DNA from: Nocardioides limicola
GTDB taxonomy: Bacteria > Actinomycetota > Actinomycetes > Propionibacteriales > Nocardioidaceae
Reading direction: 5' to 3'
Assembly: GCF_016827675.1 (NCBI RefSeq)
Contig: NZ_JAERJA010000013.1
Coordinates: 1 to 64,000 of the forward strand
DNA length: 64,000 bases
The notes beneath the pieces are model-generated. The model ran no database searches. It was not told the DNA's origin and saw only the letters and a list, made by a program, of their open reading frames with translations. This document shows, in pieces, positions 35,450-43,366 of this stretch (its first letter is position 1; the number at the start of each line of letters is the position of its first letter). The position numbers were made by a program, and so were the translations under genes.

Positions 35450-36853
35450 CTATGGACGCGGTGCCGGCCGACCCATCAACTCGTCGAGGAAGCGGGCGGC
35501 CCACGCGTCCACGTCCTTCTCCCGGACGGTCCGGCGCATCGCCCGCATCCGCCGGGTGATCTCCTTGGGATCGGCGTGGTAGGCGTCCAGCAGTGCGGCC
35601 TTGATGCCGTCGATGTCGTAGGGGTTGACCTGCCAGGCCTGACGCAGCTCCTGGGCTGCGCCGGCGAACTCCGACAGCACCAGGGCGCCGTCGTCGTCGA
35701 GGCGGCAGGCGACGTACTCCTTGGCCACCAGGTTCATCCCGTCGGTGAACGGGGTCACCACCATCACGTCCGCCACTCGGTAGAGGGCCGCCATCTCCTC
35801 CCGGGGGTAGGAGGAGTGCAGGTAGGAGATGGCCGGACGGCCGATCCGGCCCAGATCGCCGTTGATCCGGCCGACCAGCCGGTCGACCTCATCGCGGAGC
35901 AGTCGGTACTGCTCGACCCGCTCCCGCGACGGCGTGGCCACCTGGACGAAGACGGCGTCCTCGGTGGACAGGTGCCCGTCGGTGATCAACTCTGCGAACG
36001 CCCGCAGTCGCGGGTAGATGCCCTTGGTGTAGTCGAGCCGGTCGATGCCCAGGAAGATCTTGGCCGGGTGGCCGAGCATCCGGCGGATCTCGGTGGCCCG
36101 GGCCGCGACCGGTGGTGAGGCCGCCAGTTCGGTGAAGCCGGCGGTGTCGATCGAGATCGGGAAGGCTGCCGCTCTGACCGCGCGACCGTCGGGAAGGTGG
36201 ACCATGTCCCGCTGGGTCCGGTGCCCGACCCGCTGCCGGACCAGCCGGACGAAGTTGGCGGCGGCCCCCGAGAGTTGGAAGCCGACCAGGTCGGCACCGA
36301 GCAGCCCCTCGAGGATCTGCCGACGCCACGGCAGTTGCTGGAAGAGTTCGGCAGGGGGGAAGGGGATGTGCAGGAAGAACCCGATCCGGAGGTCGGGACG
36401 CATCTCCCGCAGCATCTGCGGGACCAACTGCAACTGGTAGTCGTGCACCCAGACGGTGGCGCCCTCGCTGGCGATCATCGCCGCCCGCTCCGCGAACCGG
36501 CGGTTCACCCGCACGTAGGCGTCCCACCACTCCCGGTGGAACTCCGGTTTGGCGACCAGGTCGTGGTAGAGCGGCCACAGGCTGGCGTTGGAGAAGCCCT
36601 CGTAGAACTCCTCCACCTCACAGGCGGTGAGAGTGATCGGGACCAGTTGCATCCCGTTGAGCATGAACGGGTCGATGTCGGCGTCGGCGTTCCCGGGCCA
36701 GCCGATCCAGGCCCCACGCTGCTCCCGGATCACCGGCTCCAGCGCGGCGACCAGACCGCCCGGTGAGGTCCGCCAGGTGGTGCTGCCGTCCGCCTCGGTG
36801 ACCTGGTCAACCGGCAGCCGGTTGGCCAGGACGACGAGGTCGGCGCTGATCAC
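35450..36853 (-). CDS. otsA: Alpha,alpha-trehalose-phosphate synthase (UDP-/GDP-glucose dependent)
   Basis: A 467-residue GT20 enzyme that joins glucose from a nucleotide sugar to glucose 6-phosphate to give trehalose 6-phosphate. Signatures are [46 protein letters not shown] and [13 protein letters not shown], with NRLPVDQ near the start. Starts at GTG 36853 with TAGGCT seven bases upstream (leaderless). otsB lies 1.0 kb away on the other strand, so the two-step pathway is encoded locally but not as an operon. Confidence 0.95.
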   Translation of the reverse strand: MISADLVVLANRLPVDQVTEADGSTTWRTSPGGLVAALEPVIREQRGAWIGWPGNADADIDPFMLNGMQLVPITLTACEVEEFYEGFSNASLWPLYHDLVAKPEFHREWWDAYVRVNRRFAERAAMIASEGATVWVHDYQLQLVPQMLREMRPDLRIGFFLHIPFPPAELFQQLPWRRQILEGLLGADLVGFQLSGAAANFVRLVRQRVGHRTQRDMVHLPDGRAVRAAAFPISIDTAGFTELAASPPVAARATEIRRMLGHPAKIFLGIDRLDYTKGIYPRLRAFAELITDGHLSTEDAVFVQVATPSRERVEQYRLLRDEVDRLVGRINGDLGRIGRPAISYLHSSYPREEMAALYRVADVMVVTPFTDGMNLVAKEYVACRLDDDGALVLSEFAGAAQELRQAWQVNPYDIDGIKAALLDAYHADPKEITRRMRAMRRTVREKDVDAWAARFLDELMGRPAPRP

Positions 36854-36860
36854 ATCAGGC

Positions 36861-36866
36861 AGCCTA
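36861..36866 (-). promoter_or_regulatory. -10 box of leaderless otsA transcript
   Basis: On the minus strand TAGGCT is seven bases before the GTG at 36853. Confidence 0.55.
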
Positions 36867-36996
36867 GCGGTAGCCGCCCACCCGGGGAGGGTCCCTGACC
36901 GGGCAGTTCGGTTCGATCCGGCGGGGCGAATGACAACGGTGTGGTTCAGTGCCTAGGATGGGGGTCCAGGTAGTTGTCATGGGAACGAGGGAAGCG

Positions 36997-37290
36997 ATGG
37001 ACGTCGCCCTGAGCAGCACGCACGAGATCGGCGAATGCCGCGAACTGTCCGAGAGGGACACCGAGATCCTCGCCTTCGAGCGCCAGTGGTGGAAGTACGC
37101 CGGGGCCAAGGAGCAAGCGATCCGGGACCAGTTCGACATGTCCTCGACCCGCTATTACCAGGTGCTCAACGCGCTCATCGACAAGCCGGAGTCATTGGCA
37201 GCGGACCCGCTGCTGGTGCGCCGCCTGCGCCGCCTGCGTGCCGCCCGCCAGCGGCAACGCTCTGCCCGCCGACTCGGCTTCGACGCCTGA
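36997..37290 (+). CDS. DUF3263 domain-containing protein
   Basis: A 97-residue protein conserved in actinobacteria. LSERDTEILAFERQWWKYAGAKEQAIR and FDMSSTRYYQVLNALIDKPE followed by a basic tail (RRLRRLRAARQRQRS) define DUF3263, which has a helix-turn-helix-like core. It is probably a small DNA-binding protein, but no target is known. ATG 36997 (with gaggga upstream) is preferred over 36949. The gene pairs with the LytR_C gene 15 bases downstream, an arrangement conserved among actinobacteria. Confidence 0.88.
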   Translation: MDVALSSTHEIGECRELSERDTEILAFERQWWKYAGAKEQAIRDQFDMSSTRYYQVLNALIDKPESLAADPLLVRRLRRLRAARQRQRSARRLGFDA

Positions 37291-37305
37291 GAGGAGCCCG
37301 CTGCC

Positions 37306-37842
37306 ATGCACTTCCCCCGCCGGCGGCGAGACCAACAAGGAGTGGCCCTCAACTCACCCGTGGTGATGCTCAGCATCATCGCGGTGGCGATGGCCGCCCT
37401 CGCCTTCGGGGTCACCTGGGACACCGGTGAACCCGAGCAGATCGTCCAGGCCGCCGCGCCTGAGTCCACCGAGGATGCCGCCGCGGAAGCGGAGGCCGAA
37501 GCCGAGGCCAGGCGCGAGCGTCGCCAGGAGCGTCGCCGGCAGCAGCGTGAGGCCGCGCAGGCGGTGCAGCGCGGTGAGGTGCTGGTGGAGGTCTACAACA
37601 ACTCCGGCATCGCCGGGCTGGCCGGTCGCACCTCCGACACGCTGACCGGGATCGGCTGGCAGGTGGTCGGCTCCGACAACTGGTACGGCACCATCCCCGC
37701 GGCCACCGTCTACCACCCCCAGGGGATGGCCAAGGAGGCCGAGGCGCTCGCCAACGACCTCGGTATCTCCCGGGTGATGCCGGCAGTGGACCCGATGCGG
37801 ATGGATCGGCTCACAGTCATCCTCACGGCCGACTTCGCCTGA
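37306..37842 (+). CDS. LytR C-terminal domain membrane protein
   Basis: A 178-residue protein with one N-terminal transmembrane helix (VVMLSIIAVAMAALAFGVTW), an acidic-then-basic coiled-coil-like linker (AAAEAEAEAEARRERRQERRRQ) and a C-terminal LytR_C domain (VLVEVYNNSGIAGLAGRTSDTL; TVYHPQGMAKEAEALANDLG). The LytR_C domain is extracellular in known LytR-CpsA-Psr-type proteins; here it stands without the catalytic part. Probably cell-envelope associated. It sits between the DUF3263 gene and otsB on the same strand, 28 bases before otsB. Confidence 0.87.
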   Translation: MHFPRRRRDQQGVALNSPVVMLSIIAVAMAALAFGVTWDTGEPEQIVQAAAPESTEDAAAEAEAEAEARRERRQERRRQQREAAQAVQRGEVLVEVYNNSGIAGLAGRTSDTLTGIGWQVVGSDNWYGTIPAATVYHPQGMAKEAEALANDLGISRVMPAVDPMRMDRLTVILTADFA

Positions 37843-37870
37843 GTCAGGCACGGTGTGATGGGGTGGACCC

Positions 37871-38704
37871 ATGGAGTTCACCTCGGCTGAGGCGCGCAGC
37901 AGGTACGACGAGGTCGTCGCCGTCGCCGCCCGGACGGTGGTCGGACTCGACTTCGACGGCACCCTGGCCCCCATCGTGGCCGACCCCGAAGCCGCGCACA
38001 TCCACCCCGAGGCGCACCGAGTGCTGGTCGACCTCGCCGACGTGGTCGGCGCCGTTGCGGTGATCACCGGTCGCCCCGCCCGACAGGCGGTGGCACTGGG
38101 GGGCCTGGACGAGGTCGGCGAGGAGATCGCGGCCCGGGGGCACGAACTCCACGTCTTCGGCCAGTACGGCAACGAGCGGTGGTCGTCGTCGCAGCCCTAC
38201 GTGCGCACCCCGCTCCCCCCGCACGGGCTCGCCTCCTTCCAGCGCGACCTGCCCCGGGAGTTGCGTGCGGCCGGTGTCCAGGATGCGTTCGTGGAGGAGA
38301 AGGGACTGGCGGTGGCGGTGCACACCCGTCGACTGGACGACCCGGAGACCGCCTTCCGGGCGCTGTTGCCGCGACTCCGGGCGCTGGCCACCCGGCACGA
38401 CCTGATGCTGGAGCCGGGCCGGAACGTGATCGAGGTCCGCTCGGCCGGGATGCACAAGGGCATCGCGGTGCACCAGTTGGCCGCGCGGATCCAGGCCGGC
38501 GGCTTCCTCTTCGCCGGCGACGACCTGGGTGATGTCGAGGCCTTCGATGCGGTCGAGGAGTTGGCCGACTCGGGGCTCGCCACGCTGCTGGTCTGCTCGG
38601 CCTCGGAGGAGGAGAGCGCGCTCGCCGAGCGGGCCGACGTGGTGGTGCCCGGCCCCGAGGGAGTGCTGGAGCTGCTGCGTCAGCTCACCGCAGACGCGTC
38701 GTGA
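37871..38704 (+). CDS. otsB: Trehalose-phosphatase
   Basis: A 277-residue HAD-superfamily phosphatase that removes phosphate from trehalose 6-phosphate. HAD motif I is VVGLDFDGTLAPIV (DxD), motif II VITGRPA, motif III/IV LFAGDDLGDVEAFDAV. The family length fits. It completes the OtsAB pathway with the otsA gene on the opposite strand. Its last 20 bases overlap the end of the convergent LOG-family gene. Confidence 0.94.
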   Translation: MEFTSAEARSRYDEVVAVAARTVVGLDFDGTLAPIVADPEAAHIHPEAHRVLVDLADVVGAVAVITGRPARQAVALGGLDEVGEEIAARGHELHVFGQYGNERWSSSQPYVRTPLPPHGLASFQRDLPRELRAAGVQDAFVEEKGLAVAVHTRRLDDPETAFRALLPRLRALATRHDLMLEPGRNVIEVRSAGMHKGIAVHQLAARIQAGGFLFAGDDLGDVEAFDAVEELADSGLATLLVCSASEEESALAERADVVVPGPEGVLELLRQLTADAS

Positions 38705-39242
38705 GGCCGGCCAACGCCGCGTCCAGATCGCGCTCGACCACCAGCGCCTCGACCGTCTCGGCGTTCATGAATCCATGTCCGGCCAACTGCCCGAGCAGGG
38801 TCACCAGGTGGTCCCAGAAGCCGGCAGGATCGAGCAGCCCCAACGCCTTGGCGTGCAGGTCGAGGGTGTGCCAGGTCCACACCTCGAAGAGCTCCTCCAG
38901 GGTGCCGAGGCCGCCCGGCAGCACCAGGAACGCATCCGCCAGCTCGGTCATCAGCGCCTTGCGCTCGTGCATGGTCTCGACCACGTGCGTGGTCACTCCG
39001 GGCTCGTCGCCGACCCGACCCCATTCACGATCGACCATGAACGCCGGGATCACCCCGATCACCCGGCCACCGTGGTCGATCACCCCCTGGGACAGTGCGC
39101 CCATCAGACCACTGCCCCCGCCGCCGTACACGAGCTCGATGTCGCGACGGGCAAGCCCGGCTCCGGTGTCATAGGCGAGCTGGCGCCAACGGGGGTGGGC
39201 GCCGTCGCGGGATCCCAGGAAGACGGCAAGGCGGGAGATCAC
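38685..39242 (-). CDS. LOG-family nucleotide 5'-monophosphate phosphoribohydrolase (TIGR00730)
   Basis: A 185-residue protein of the lysine-decarboxylase-like / LOG family, which hydrolyses nucleotide 5'-monophosphates (in plants, cytokinin nucleotides). The substrate motif LPGGLGTLEELFEVWTW (PGGxGT) and the ETMHERKALM catalytic region are intact; FLGSRDG and YGGGGSGLMG form the N-terminal phosphate site. GTG 39242 with TAGCCT seven bases upstream fixes the start; a long upstream open extension lacks homology. Its physiological substrate in bacteria is not settled. Confidence 0.9.
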   Translation of the reverse strand: MISRLAVFLGSRDGAHPRWRQLAYDTGAGLARRDIELVYGGGGSGLMGALSQGVIDHGGRVIGVIPAFMVDREWGRVGDEPGVTTHVVETMHERKALMTELADAFLVLPGGLGTLEELFEVWTWHTLDLHAKALGLLDPAGFWDHLVTLLGQLAGHGFMNAETVEALVVERDLDAALAGLTTRLR

Positions 39243-39249
39243 CTGCGGC

Positions 39250-39255
39250 AGGCTA
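39250..39255 (-). promoter_or_regulatory. -10 box of leaderless LOG-family transcript
   Basis: On the minus strand TAGCCT is seven bases before the GTG at 39242. Confidence 0.55.
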
Positions 39256-39303
39256 GTCGATCTCAATCGGCGGACGCGATGTGCGCATCGTGAGACACCC
39301 GCG

Positions 39304-39309
39304 TAGGCT
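39304..39309 (+). promoter_or_regulatory. -10 box for the SAM-riboswitch transcript
   Basis: TAGGCT is about seven bases before the first base of the riboswitch P1 stem, so transcription would start right at the riboswitch. Confidence 0.5.
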
Positions 39310-39316
39310 GAGCGCA

Positions 39317-39445
39317 GCTCATCGAGAGGGACTGAGGGAACGGCCCGACGAAGTCCCGGCAACCGCCACGATCCTCCTGTGCTCACCCGAGTCACAGTCG
39401 TGGAAACGGTGCTAATTCCGTCCCGCAGCCGCGGGGTAGATGAGA
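39317..39445 (+). ncRNA. SAM-I (S-box) riboswitch
   Basis: The conserved S-box core is present: P1 5' strand ctcatc (39318-39323), gagggactgagggaacggccc, gaagtcccggcaacc, then ggtgctaattccgtccc (39404-39423) and P1 3' strand gatgag (39439-39444). The P1 3' strand runs straight into the gaaggagg Shine-Dalgarno site (39444-39451), so SAM binding can hide it. That implies translational, OFF-type control of the downstream threonine-synthase-like gene. Confidence 0.93.
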
Positions 39446-39456
39446 AGGAGGACTTC

Positions 39457-40725
39457 ATGAGCGCTGTGATCACCGAACCAACGTCCGGGCTCCGCGAGGG
39501 TGCTTTCGGGCACGCCACCGGACTCGCCTGTCGCGAATGCGGCCACCAGATCCCGCTGGGCCCCCACTACGCCTGTACGGAGTGCTTCGGGCCGCTGGAG
39601 ATCGCCTACGACTTCCCGGCCATCACCCGCGAGGAGATCGAGGCCGGTCCGGCCAACATCTGGCGCTACAAGACGCTGCTGCCGGTGCCCTCCGACATCG
39701 TGGACTCGCCGAACATGGAGCCCGGCTTCACCCGGCTGCTCAAGGCCCACAACCTCGGCGCCGAGTTGGGCATCACCAACCTCTGGGTCAAGGACGACTC
39801 CACCAACCCGACCAACTCGTTCAAGGACCGGGTGGTGGCCTGCGCGCTGAGCGCGGCCCGCGAGTTCGATGCCAAGGTCTTCGCCTGCCCCTCCACCGGC
39901 AACCTGGCCAACGCCGTCGCCGCCGCCGGCGCCCGGGCCGGCATCAAGACCGTGGTCTTCATCCCCGCCAACCTCGAGCAGCCCAAGCAGGTCAACTCCG
40001 CCATCTACACCGACTCGCTGGTGGCCGTGAACGGCAACTACGACGACGTCAACAAGCTCGCCTCCGAGATCGCCGGCGAGGAGGACGGCTGGGCCTTCGT
40101 CAACGTCAACGTCCGGCCCTACTACGCCGAGGGCTCCAAGACGCTCGGCTACGAGATCGCCGAGCAGCTGGGCTGGCGGTTGCCCGACCAGATCGTGATC
40201 CCGGTGGCCTCCGGCTCCCAGCTGACCAAGGTCGACAAGGCCTTCCAGGAACTGATCAAGCTCGGCCTCGTCGAGGAGAAGCCCTACACGGTGTTCGGCG
40301 CCCAGGCGACCGGCTGCTCGCCGGTCTCGGTCGCGTTCAAGGAGGGCCACCAGGTGATCCGGCCGGTGAAGCCGGACACCATCGCCAAGAGCCTGGCGAT
40401 CGGCAACCCCGCCGACGGGATCTATGTGCTCGACATCTGCCGGCGTACCGGCGGCACCGTCGAAGACATCAGCGACGAGCAGGTGCGCGAGGCGATCGTG
40501 CTGCTGGCCCGCACCGAAGGCATCTTCACCGAGACCGCTGGCGGCACCACCGTCGGCGTCCTGAAGAAGCTCGTCGAGACCGGCCAACTGGACCCGAACC
40601 TGGAGACCGTGGTGATCAACACCGGCCACGGACTGAAGACCCTGGACGCCATCTCCGACCGGGTCGGCGCCGCCGCCACCATCGAGCCGACGTACGACTC
40701 CTTCCGGTCGTCCGGCATCATCTGA
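39457..40725 (+). CDS. thrC: Threonine-synthase-like PLP enzyme under SAM control (threonine synthase, or MetM-type homocysteine synthase)
   Basis: A 422-residue fold-type II PLP enzyme. A zinc-ribbon-like N-terminus (Cys25, 28, 40, 43) precedes the PLP Lys123 in DSTNPTNSFKDR. The phosphate loop and C-terminal TAGGTTVGVLKKL and INTGHGLKT complete a threonine-synthase-like sequence acting on O-phosphohomoserine. Yet it is preceded by a SAM-I riboswitch and followed by a CysO-type sulfur carrier, and fold-type II enzymes (CysM) can take sulfur from such carriers. A Streptomyces route (MetM/MetO, from memory) makes homocysteine this way. Which reaction this copy performs is not decided by sequence. 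ATG 39457 follows gaaggagg. Confidence 0.9.
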   Translation: MSAVITEPTSGLREGAFGHATGLACRECGHQIPLGPHYACTECFGPLEIAYDFPAITREEIEAGPANIWRYKTLLPVPSDIVDSPNMEPGFTRLLKAHNLGAELGITNLWVKDDSTNPTNSFKDRVVACALSAAREFDAKVFACPSTGNLANAVAAAGARAGIKTVVFIPANLEQPKQVNSAIYTDSLVAVNGNYDDVNKLASEIAGEEDGWAFVNVNVRPYYAEGSKTLGYEIAEQLGWRLPDQIVIPVASGSQLTKVDKAFQELIKLGLVEEKPYTVFGAQATGCSPVSVAFKEGHQVIRPVKPDTIAKSLAIGNPADGIYVLDICRRTGGTVEDISDEQVREAIVLLARTEGIFTETAGGTTVGVLKKLVETGQLDPNLETVVINTGHGLKTLDAISDRVGAAATIEPTYDSFRSSGII

Positions 40726-40751
40726 GCAACCACGAACCTAGGAGCAGAGCA

Positions 40752-41030
40752 GTGAGCGTTTCCGTCCGCATCCCCACCATCTTGCGCACGTACACCGGCG
40801 GGGAGTCCGAGGTCACCGCGACCGGTGACACCCTGGCAGCGGTGCTGGACGACCTGGACGCCAGCTTCGCCGGGATCAAGGGCCGGATCCTCGACGACAA
40901 CGGCGACCTGCGGCGCTTCGTCAACGTGTACGTCGGCAACGACGATGTCCGCTTCCTGCAGAACCTGGACACGCCGACCCCGGCCGGCACCCAGATCTCG
41001 GTGATCCCCGCGGTCGCCGGCGGCGCCTGA
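40752..41030 (+). CDS. CysO/MoaD-type sulfur-carrier protein with C-terminal Gly-Gly-Ala
   Basis: A 92-residue ubiquitin-fold protein closely resembling mycobacterial CysO: SVSVRIPTILRTYTGG, TGDTLAAVLDDLDASFAGI, FVNVYVGNDDVRFL and a VAGGA end. The terminal Gly-Gly is activated to a thiocarboxylate in the family, but here an extra Ala follows and would have to be removed first, as described for a methionine-pathway carrier with C-terminal Ala in Wolinella (from memory). No activating adenylyltransferase or JAMM protease gene is in the window. GTG start at 40752 with aggagc upstream, 26 bases after the thrC-like stop; same operon. Confidence 0.88.
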   Translation: MSVSVRIPTILRTYTGGESEVTATGDTLAAVLDDLDASFAGIKGRILDDNGDLRRFVNVYVGNDDVRFLQNLDTPTPAGTQISVIPAVAGGA

Positions 41031-41037
41031 ACCGACG

Positions 41038-41499
41038 GTGGACCACCGCTACACCCTCGACCTCACCTGGCAGGGCAACCGCGGCTCCGGGACCACCGGC
41101 TACCGCGACTACGGTCGCCAGGTGCTGCTCAGTGCCGCCGGCAAGGCCGACCTGGCCGGCTCGGCCGACCCCACTTTCCGGGGCGACGCGGACCGGTGGA
41201 ACCCCGAGGAGCTGCTGGTGGGTGCGCTGGCGCAGTGCCACCTGCTCTCCTACCTGCACTCGGCGGTCAACCACGGCGTGGTCGTCACGGCGTACGCCGA
41301 CTCACCGGTGGGCACGATGGCCCAGGCCGGTCAGGGTGGCCACTTCACCTCGGTGCTGCTGCGGCCCCGGGTGCGGATCACCGACCCCGATCAGATCGAG
41401 GTGGCCACCCGGATCCACGCCGAGGCCCACCACAACTGCTTCATCGCCGCGTCGGTCAACTTCGAGGTGCACGTCGAGCCGGTCACCGAGGTCGGGTAG
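41038..41499 (+). CDS. OsmC-family protein
   Basis: A 153-residue OsmC/Ohr-fold protein: ADRWNPEELLVGALAQCHLLSYLHSA and AEAHHNCFIAASVNFEVHVEP carry the two characteristic cysteines. Ohr-type members reduce peroxides through this Cys pair. The GTG start at 41038 follows seven bases after the sulfur-carrier stop, so it belongs to the same SAM-controlled transcript. A thiol-handling or repair role alongside sulfur transfer is possible, but is inference. Confidence 0.87.
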   Translation: MDHRYTLDLTWQGNRGSGTTGYRDYGRQVLLSAAGKADLAGSADPTFRGDADRWNPEELLVGALAQCHLLSYLHSAVNHGVVVTAYADSPVGTMAQAGQGGHFTSVLLRPRVRITDPDQIEVATRIHAEAHHNCFIAASVNFEVHVEPVTEVG

Positions 41500-41519
41500 C
41501 CCCCGACCTCGGTGACCGG
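41479..41519. terminator. Bidirectional hairpin terminator
   Basis: Arms ccggtcaccgaggtcggg (41479-41496) and its perfect reverse complement (41502-41519) are 18 bp with loop tagcc. The hairpin includes the osmC stop codon and separates osmC from the convergent GDYXXLXY gene. There is no U-tract, as is usual in this group. Confidence 0.8.
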
Positions 41520-41535
41520 CTTCACCATGCCAGGC

Positions 41536-42036
41536 TCACGGCGCCGGCTCGACCCCCAGCAGCGCGGCATTGCCGCGGCTGTCGAGCTTGATCCGCGCCA
41601 CCTGGTCGCTCTCCCAGACCGCTCGCTCGGTGGCCAGGGCCTTGTCGGGCGGCAGGAAGAGGCTCTCGATGCCGCACCGCAGTCGCCAGTCCCGGTCGTC
41701 ACAGCGCAGGTAGAGCCCCTCGCTGGGCCGGGTCCGGGTGCCGGGGCCGCCGACCAGCACGGAGCCCTGCGCCGTCAGCGGGATGAAGACGGCACCCCGG
41801 TCGCCGGGCACCCGCGAGGCCCCCTGGTCGCTGCTCAGGTCCGGGTACCCGAGGTCGACGTAGGCGCCCCGGAAGGGATCCCACGGATCGACCGGCTCGA
41901 CCCGGAGCAGGTACTCATCCCCGAGCACCCGCGCCGAGAGCCGATCCTGCACGGCGACCCCCACCAGCGCGAACTGGACGAAGAGCACCACCGCCAACAC
42001 CACCAGCCTGCGTCCGGCGATCACTGTCGTACTCAT
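41536..42036 (-). CDS. GDYXXLXY-domain protein
   Basis: A 166-residue protein with one N-terminal membrane helix (VVLAVVLFVQFALVGVAV). RGAYVDLGYPDL is the family-naming motif (G[DA]YxxLxY). The C-terminal part (YLRCDDRDWRLRCGIESLFL; AVWESDQVARIKLDSRGNAALL) is the usual family end. Function unknown. Its ATG overlaps the stop of the DUF2157 gene by four bases, the standard partner arrangement for these two membrane families. Confidence 0.85.
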   Translation of the reverse strand: MSTTVIAGRRLVVLAVVLFVQFALVGVAVQDRLSARVLGDEYLLRVEPVDPWDPFRGAYVDLGYPDLSSDQGASRVPGDRGAVFIPLTAQGSVLVGGPGTRTRPSEGLYLRCDDRDWRLRCGIESLFLPPDKALATERAVWESDQVARIKLDSRGNAALLGVEPAP

Positions 42037-43217
42037 GCCGCATCCCCTTCCATCACTGCGACGAGTCGTCGCCGACCCCGATCGACCAACCAGCCGGTGC
42101 CGAGCAGGATCAGCCCGAGCACCACGAAGAGCCAGGCGCCCTCGATGACGGCCGCGAAGACCGTGAAGCTCTGCACGATCGTGAACACCACCAGACCGGC
42201 GACGGCCACCCAGGTCAGCGCCGGGTGGTCATGCAACACACCCCAGGCGGCGATCCCGGTGGCCAGCAGCAGGTAGCCGCCGACCGCGACCAGCGCGTGC
42301 AGCCAGTCGCCGGCCGTCACCCCCGACCACGGGTCCCGGGTGGTCTCCCAGGCGAGCAGTACGCCGGCCAGCACCGCTGCCGCTGCCGGCACCGGGGCCT
42401 CCCATGGATGTGCCCTGCCAGCGACCGCGATCGCGGCGACCAGCAGCGCCGCGGCAGCGACCGGCAGCAGCCAACCGGTCCACGGCAGACTCAGCGACCC
42501 GTCGATCGGCAGCGCCGCGATGAACACCCCGGCCAGCAGGCCGAGGGCGCCGAGGAGACGCCACGAGGTGACGAAGCCGGGAGTCAGCCGGTCCCAGAAC
42601 CGGTGCAACAGCGCCAACGCCGAGCCGGCGACGCCGATCGTGATCAGGGCCGTCACCACGCCGGCGACCTCGGACTCCTCGCCGTACTGCCAGATCATCC
42701 ACACCGAGGACAGAACGAGGCCGATAACCAGTGGCGCCACCGCCCGCATCGCGTAGGCGTGGATCAGCGCGCCGAGCCCCCACAGTCCGACCAGCAGCGG
42801 CTCCCAGGCCGGCACCTGCAGCGACTGCGCGGCCTGCATGATCACACCACCGAAGGCGATCGCGGCCAGGCCGCGGATGGCGCCGACCAGGGGTGAGGGT
42901 TCGTCGTGGTGGCGGGCCGCCAGTGCCTCGGCGCCGACCATCGTGGTCAGCCAGATGAGGGTGATGGCGGTGAACCGGACACCCGGCGGGATCTGGTCGA
43001 GGTTGGCGGCGATCAGCCACAGCACCCCGATCCCGATGAACGTGCCCCCGAGGTAGAGGGCGAGGCGACCGAGCGAGAACCGCCGGGAGGCGGTGTACTG
43101 CGCGCGGATCGCTTGGGCCTGGCTTGCCTCCACCAGTCCGGACGCCTGCCAGGCGGTCAGTTGTGCGTCCAGCCAGGCCAGCCGGCCCGGCGGTACGTCG
43201 ATCACAGGTGTGGTCAT
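42033..43217 (-). CDS. DUF2157 polytopic membrane protein
   Basis: About 394 residues. An N-terminal soluble helix region (LAWLDAQLTAWQASGLVEASQAQAI) precedes roughly ten hydrophobic helices starting at LGRLALYLGGTFIGIGVLWLIAA; this is DUF2157. The start at 43217 is more family-like than 43253; CACTCT six bases upstream could be a weak leaderless -10. It forms a two-gene unit with the GDYXXLXY gene. Function unknown. Confidence 0.83.
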   Translation of the reverse strand: MTTPVIDVPPGRLAWLDAQLTAWQASGLVEASQAQAIRAQYTASRRFSLGRLALYLGGTFIGIGVLWLIAANLDQIPPGVRFTAITLIWLTTMVGAEALAARHHDEPSPLVGAIRGLAAIAFGGVIMQAAQSLQVPAWEPLLVGLWGLGALIHAYAMRAVAPLVIGLVLSSVWMIWQYGEESEVAGVVTALITIGVAGSALALLHRFWDRLTPGFVTSWRLLGALGLLAGVFIAALPIDGSLSLPWTGWLLPVAAAALLVAAIAVAGRAHPWEAPVPAAAAVLAGVLLAWETTRDPWSGVTAGDWLHALVAVGGYLLLATGIAAWGVLHDHPALTWVAVAGLVVFTIVQSFTVFAAVIEGAWLFVVLGLILLGTGWLVDRGRRRLVAVMEGDAA

Positions 43218-43366
43218 GGGACCAGAGTGGGGCATCGGGCCCGGTGCCGGCATGGTCTTGGGTACTCATTTCGTCGGCGAGTCTCGCCGGAACGGACCGG
43301 AGGTGTTCAGCCGGCGCCTCCCTGGTGTTGTGGTGACGTTCGAGTTGATCTGGTTGAACGGGGTCG

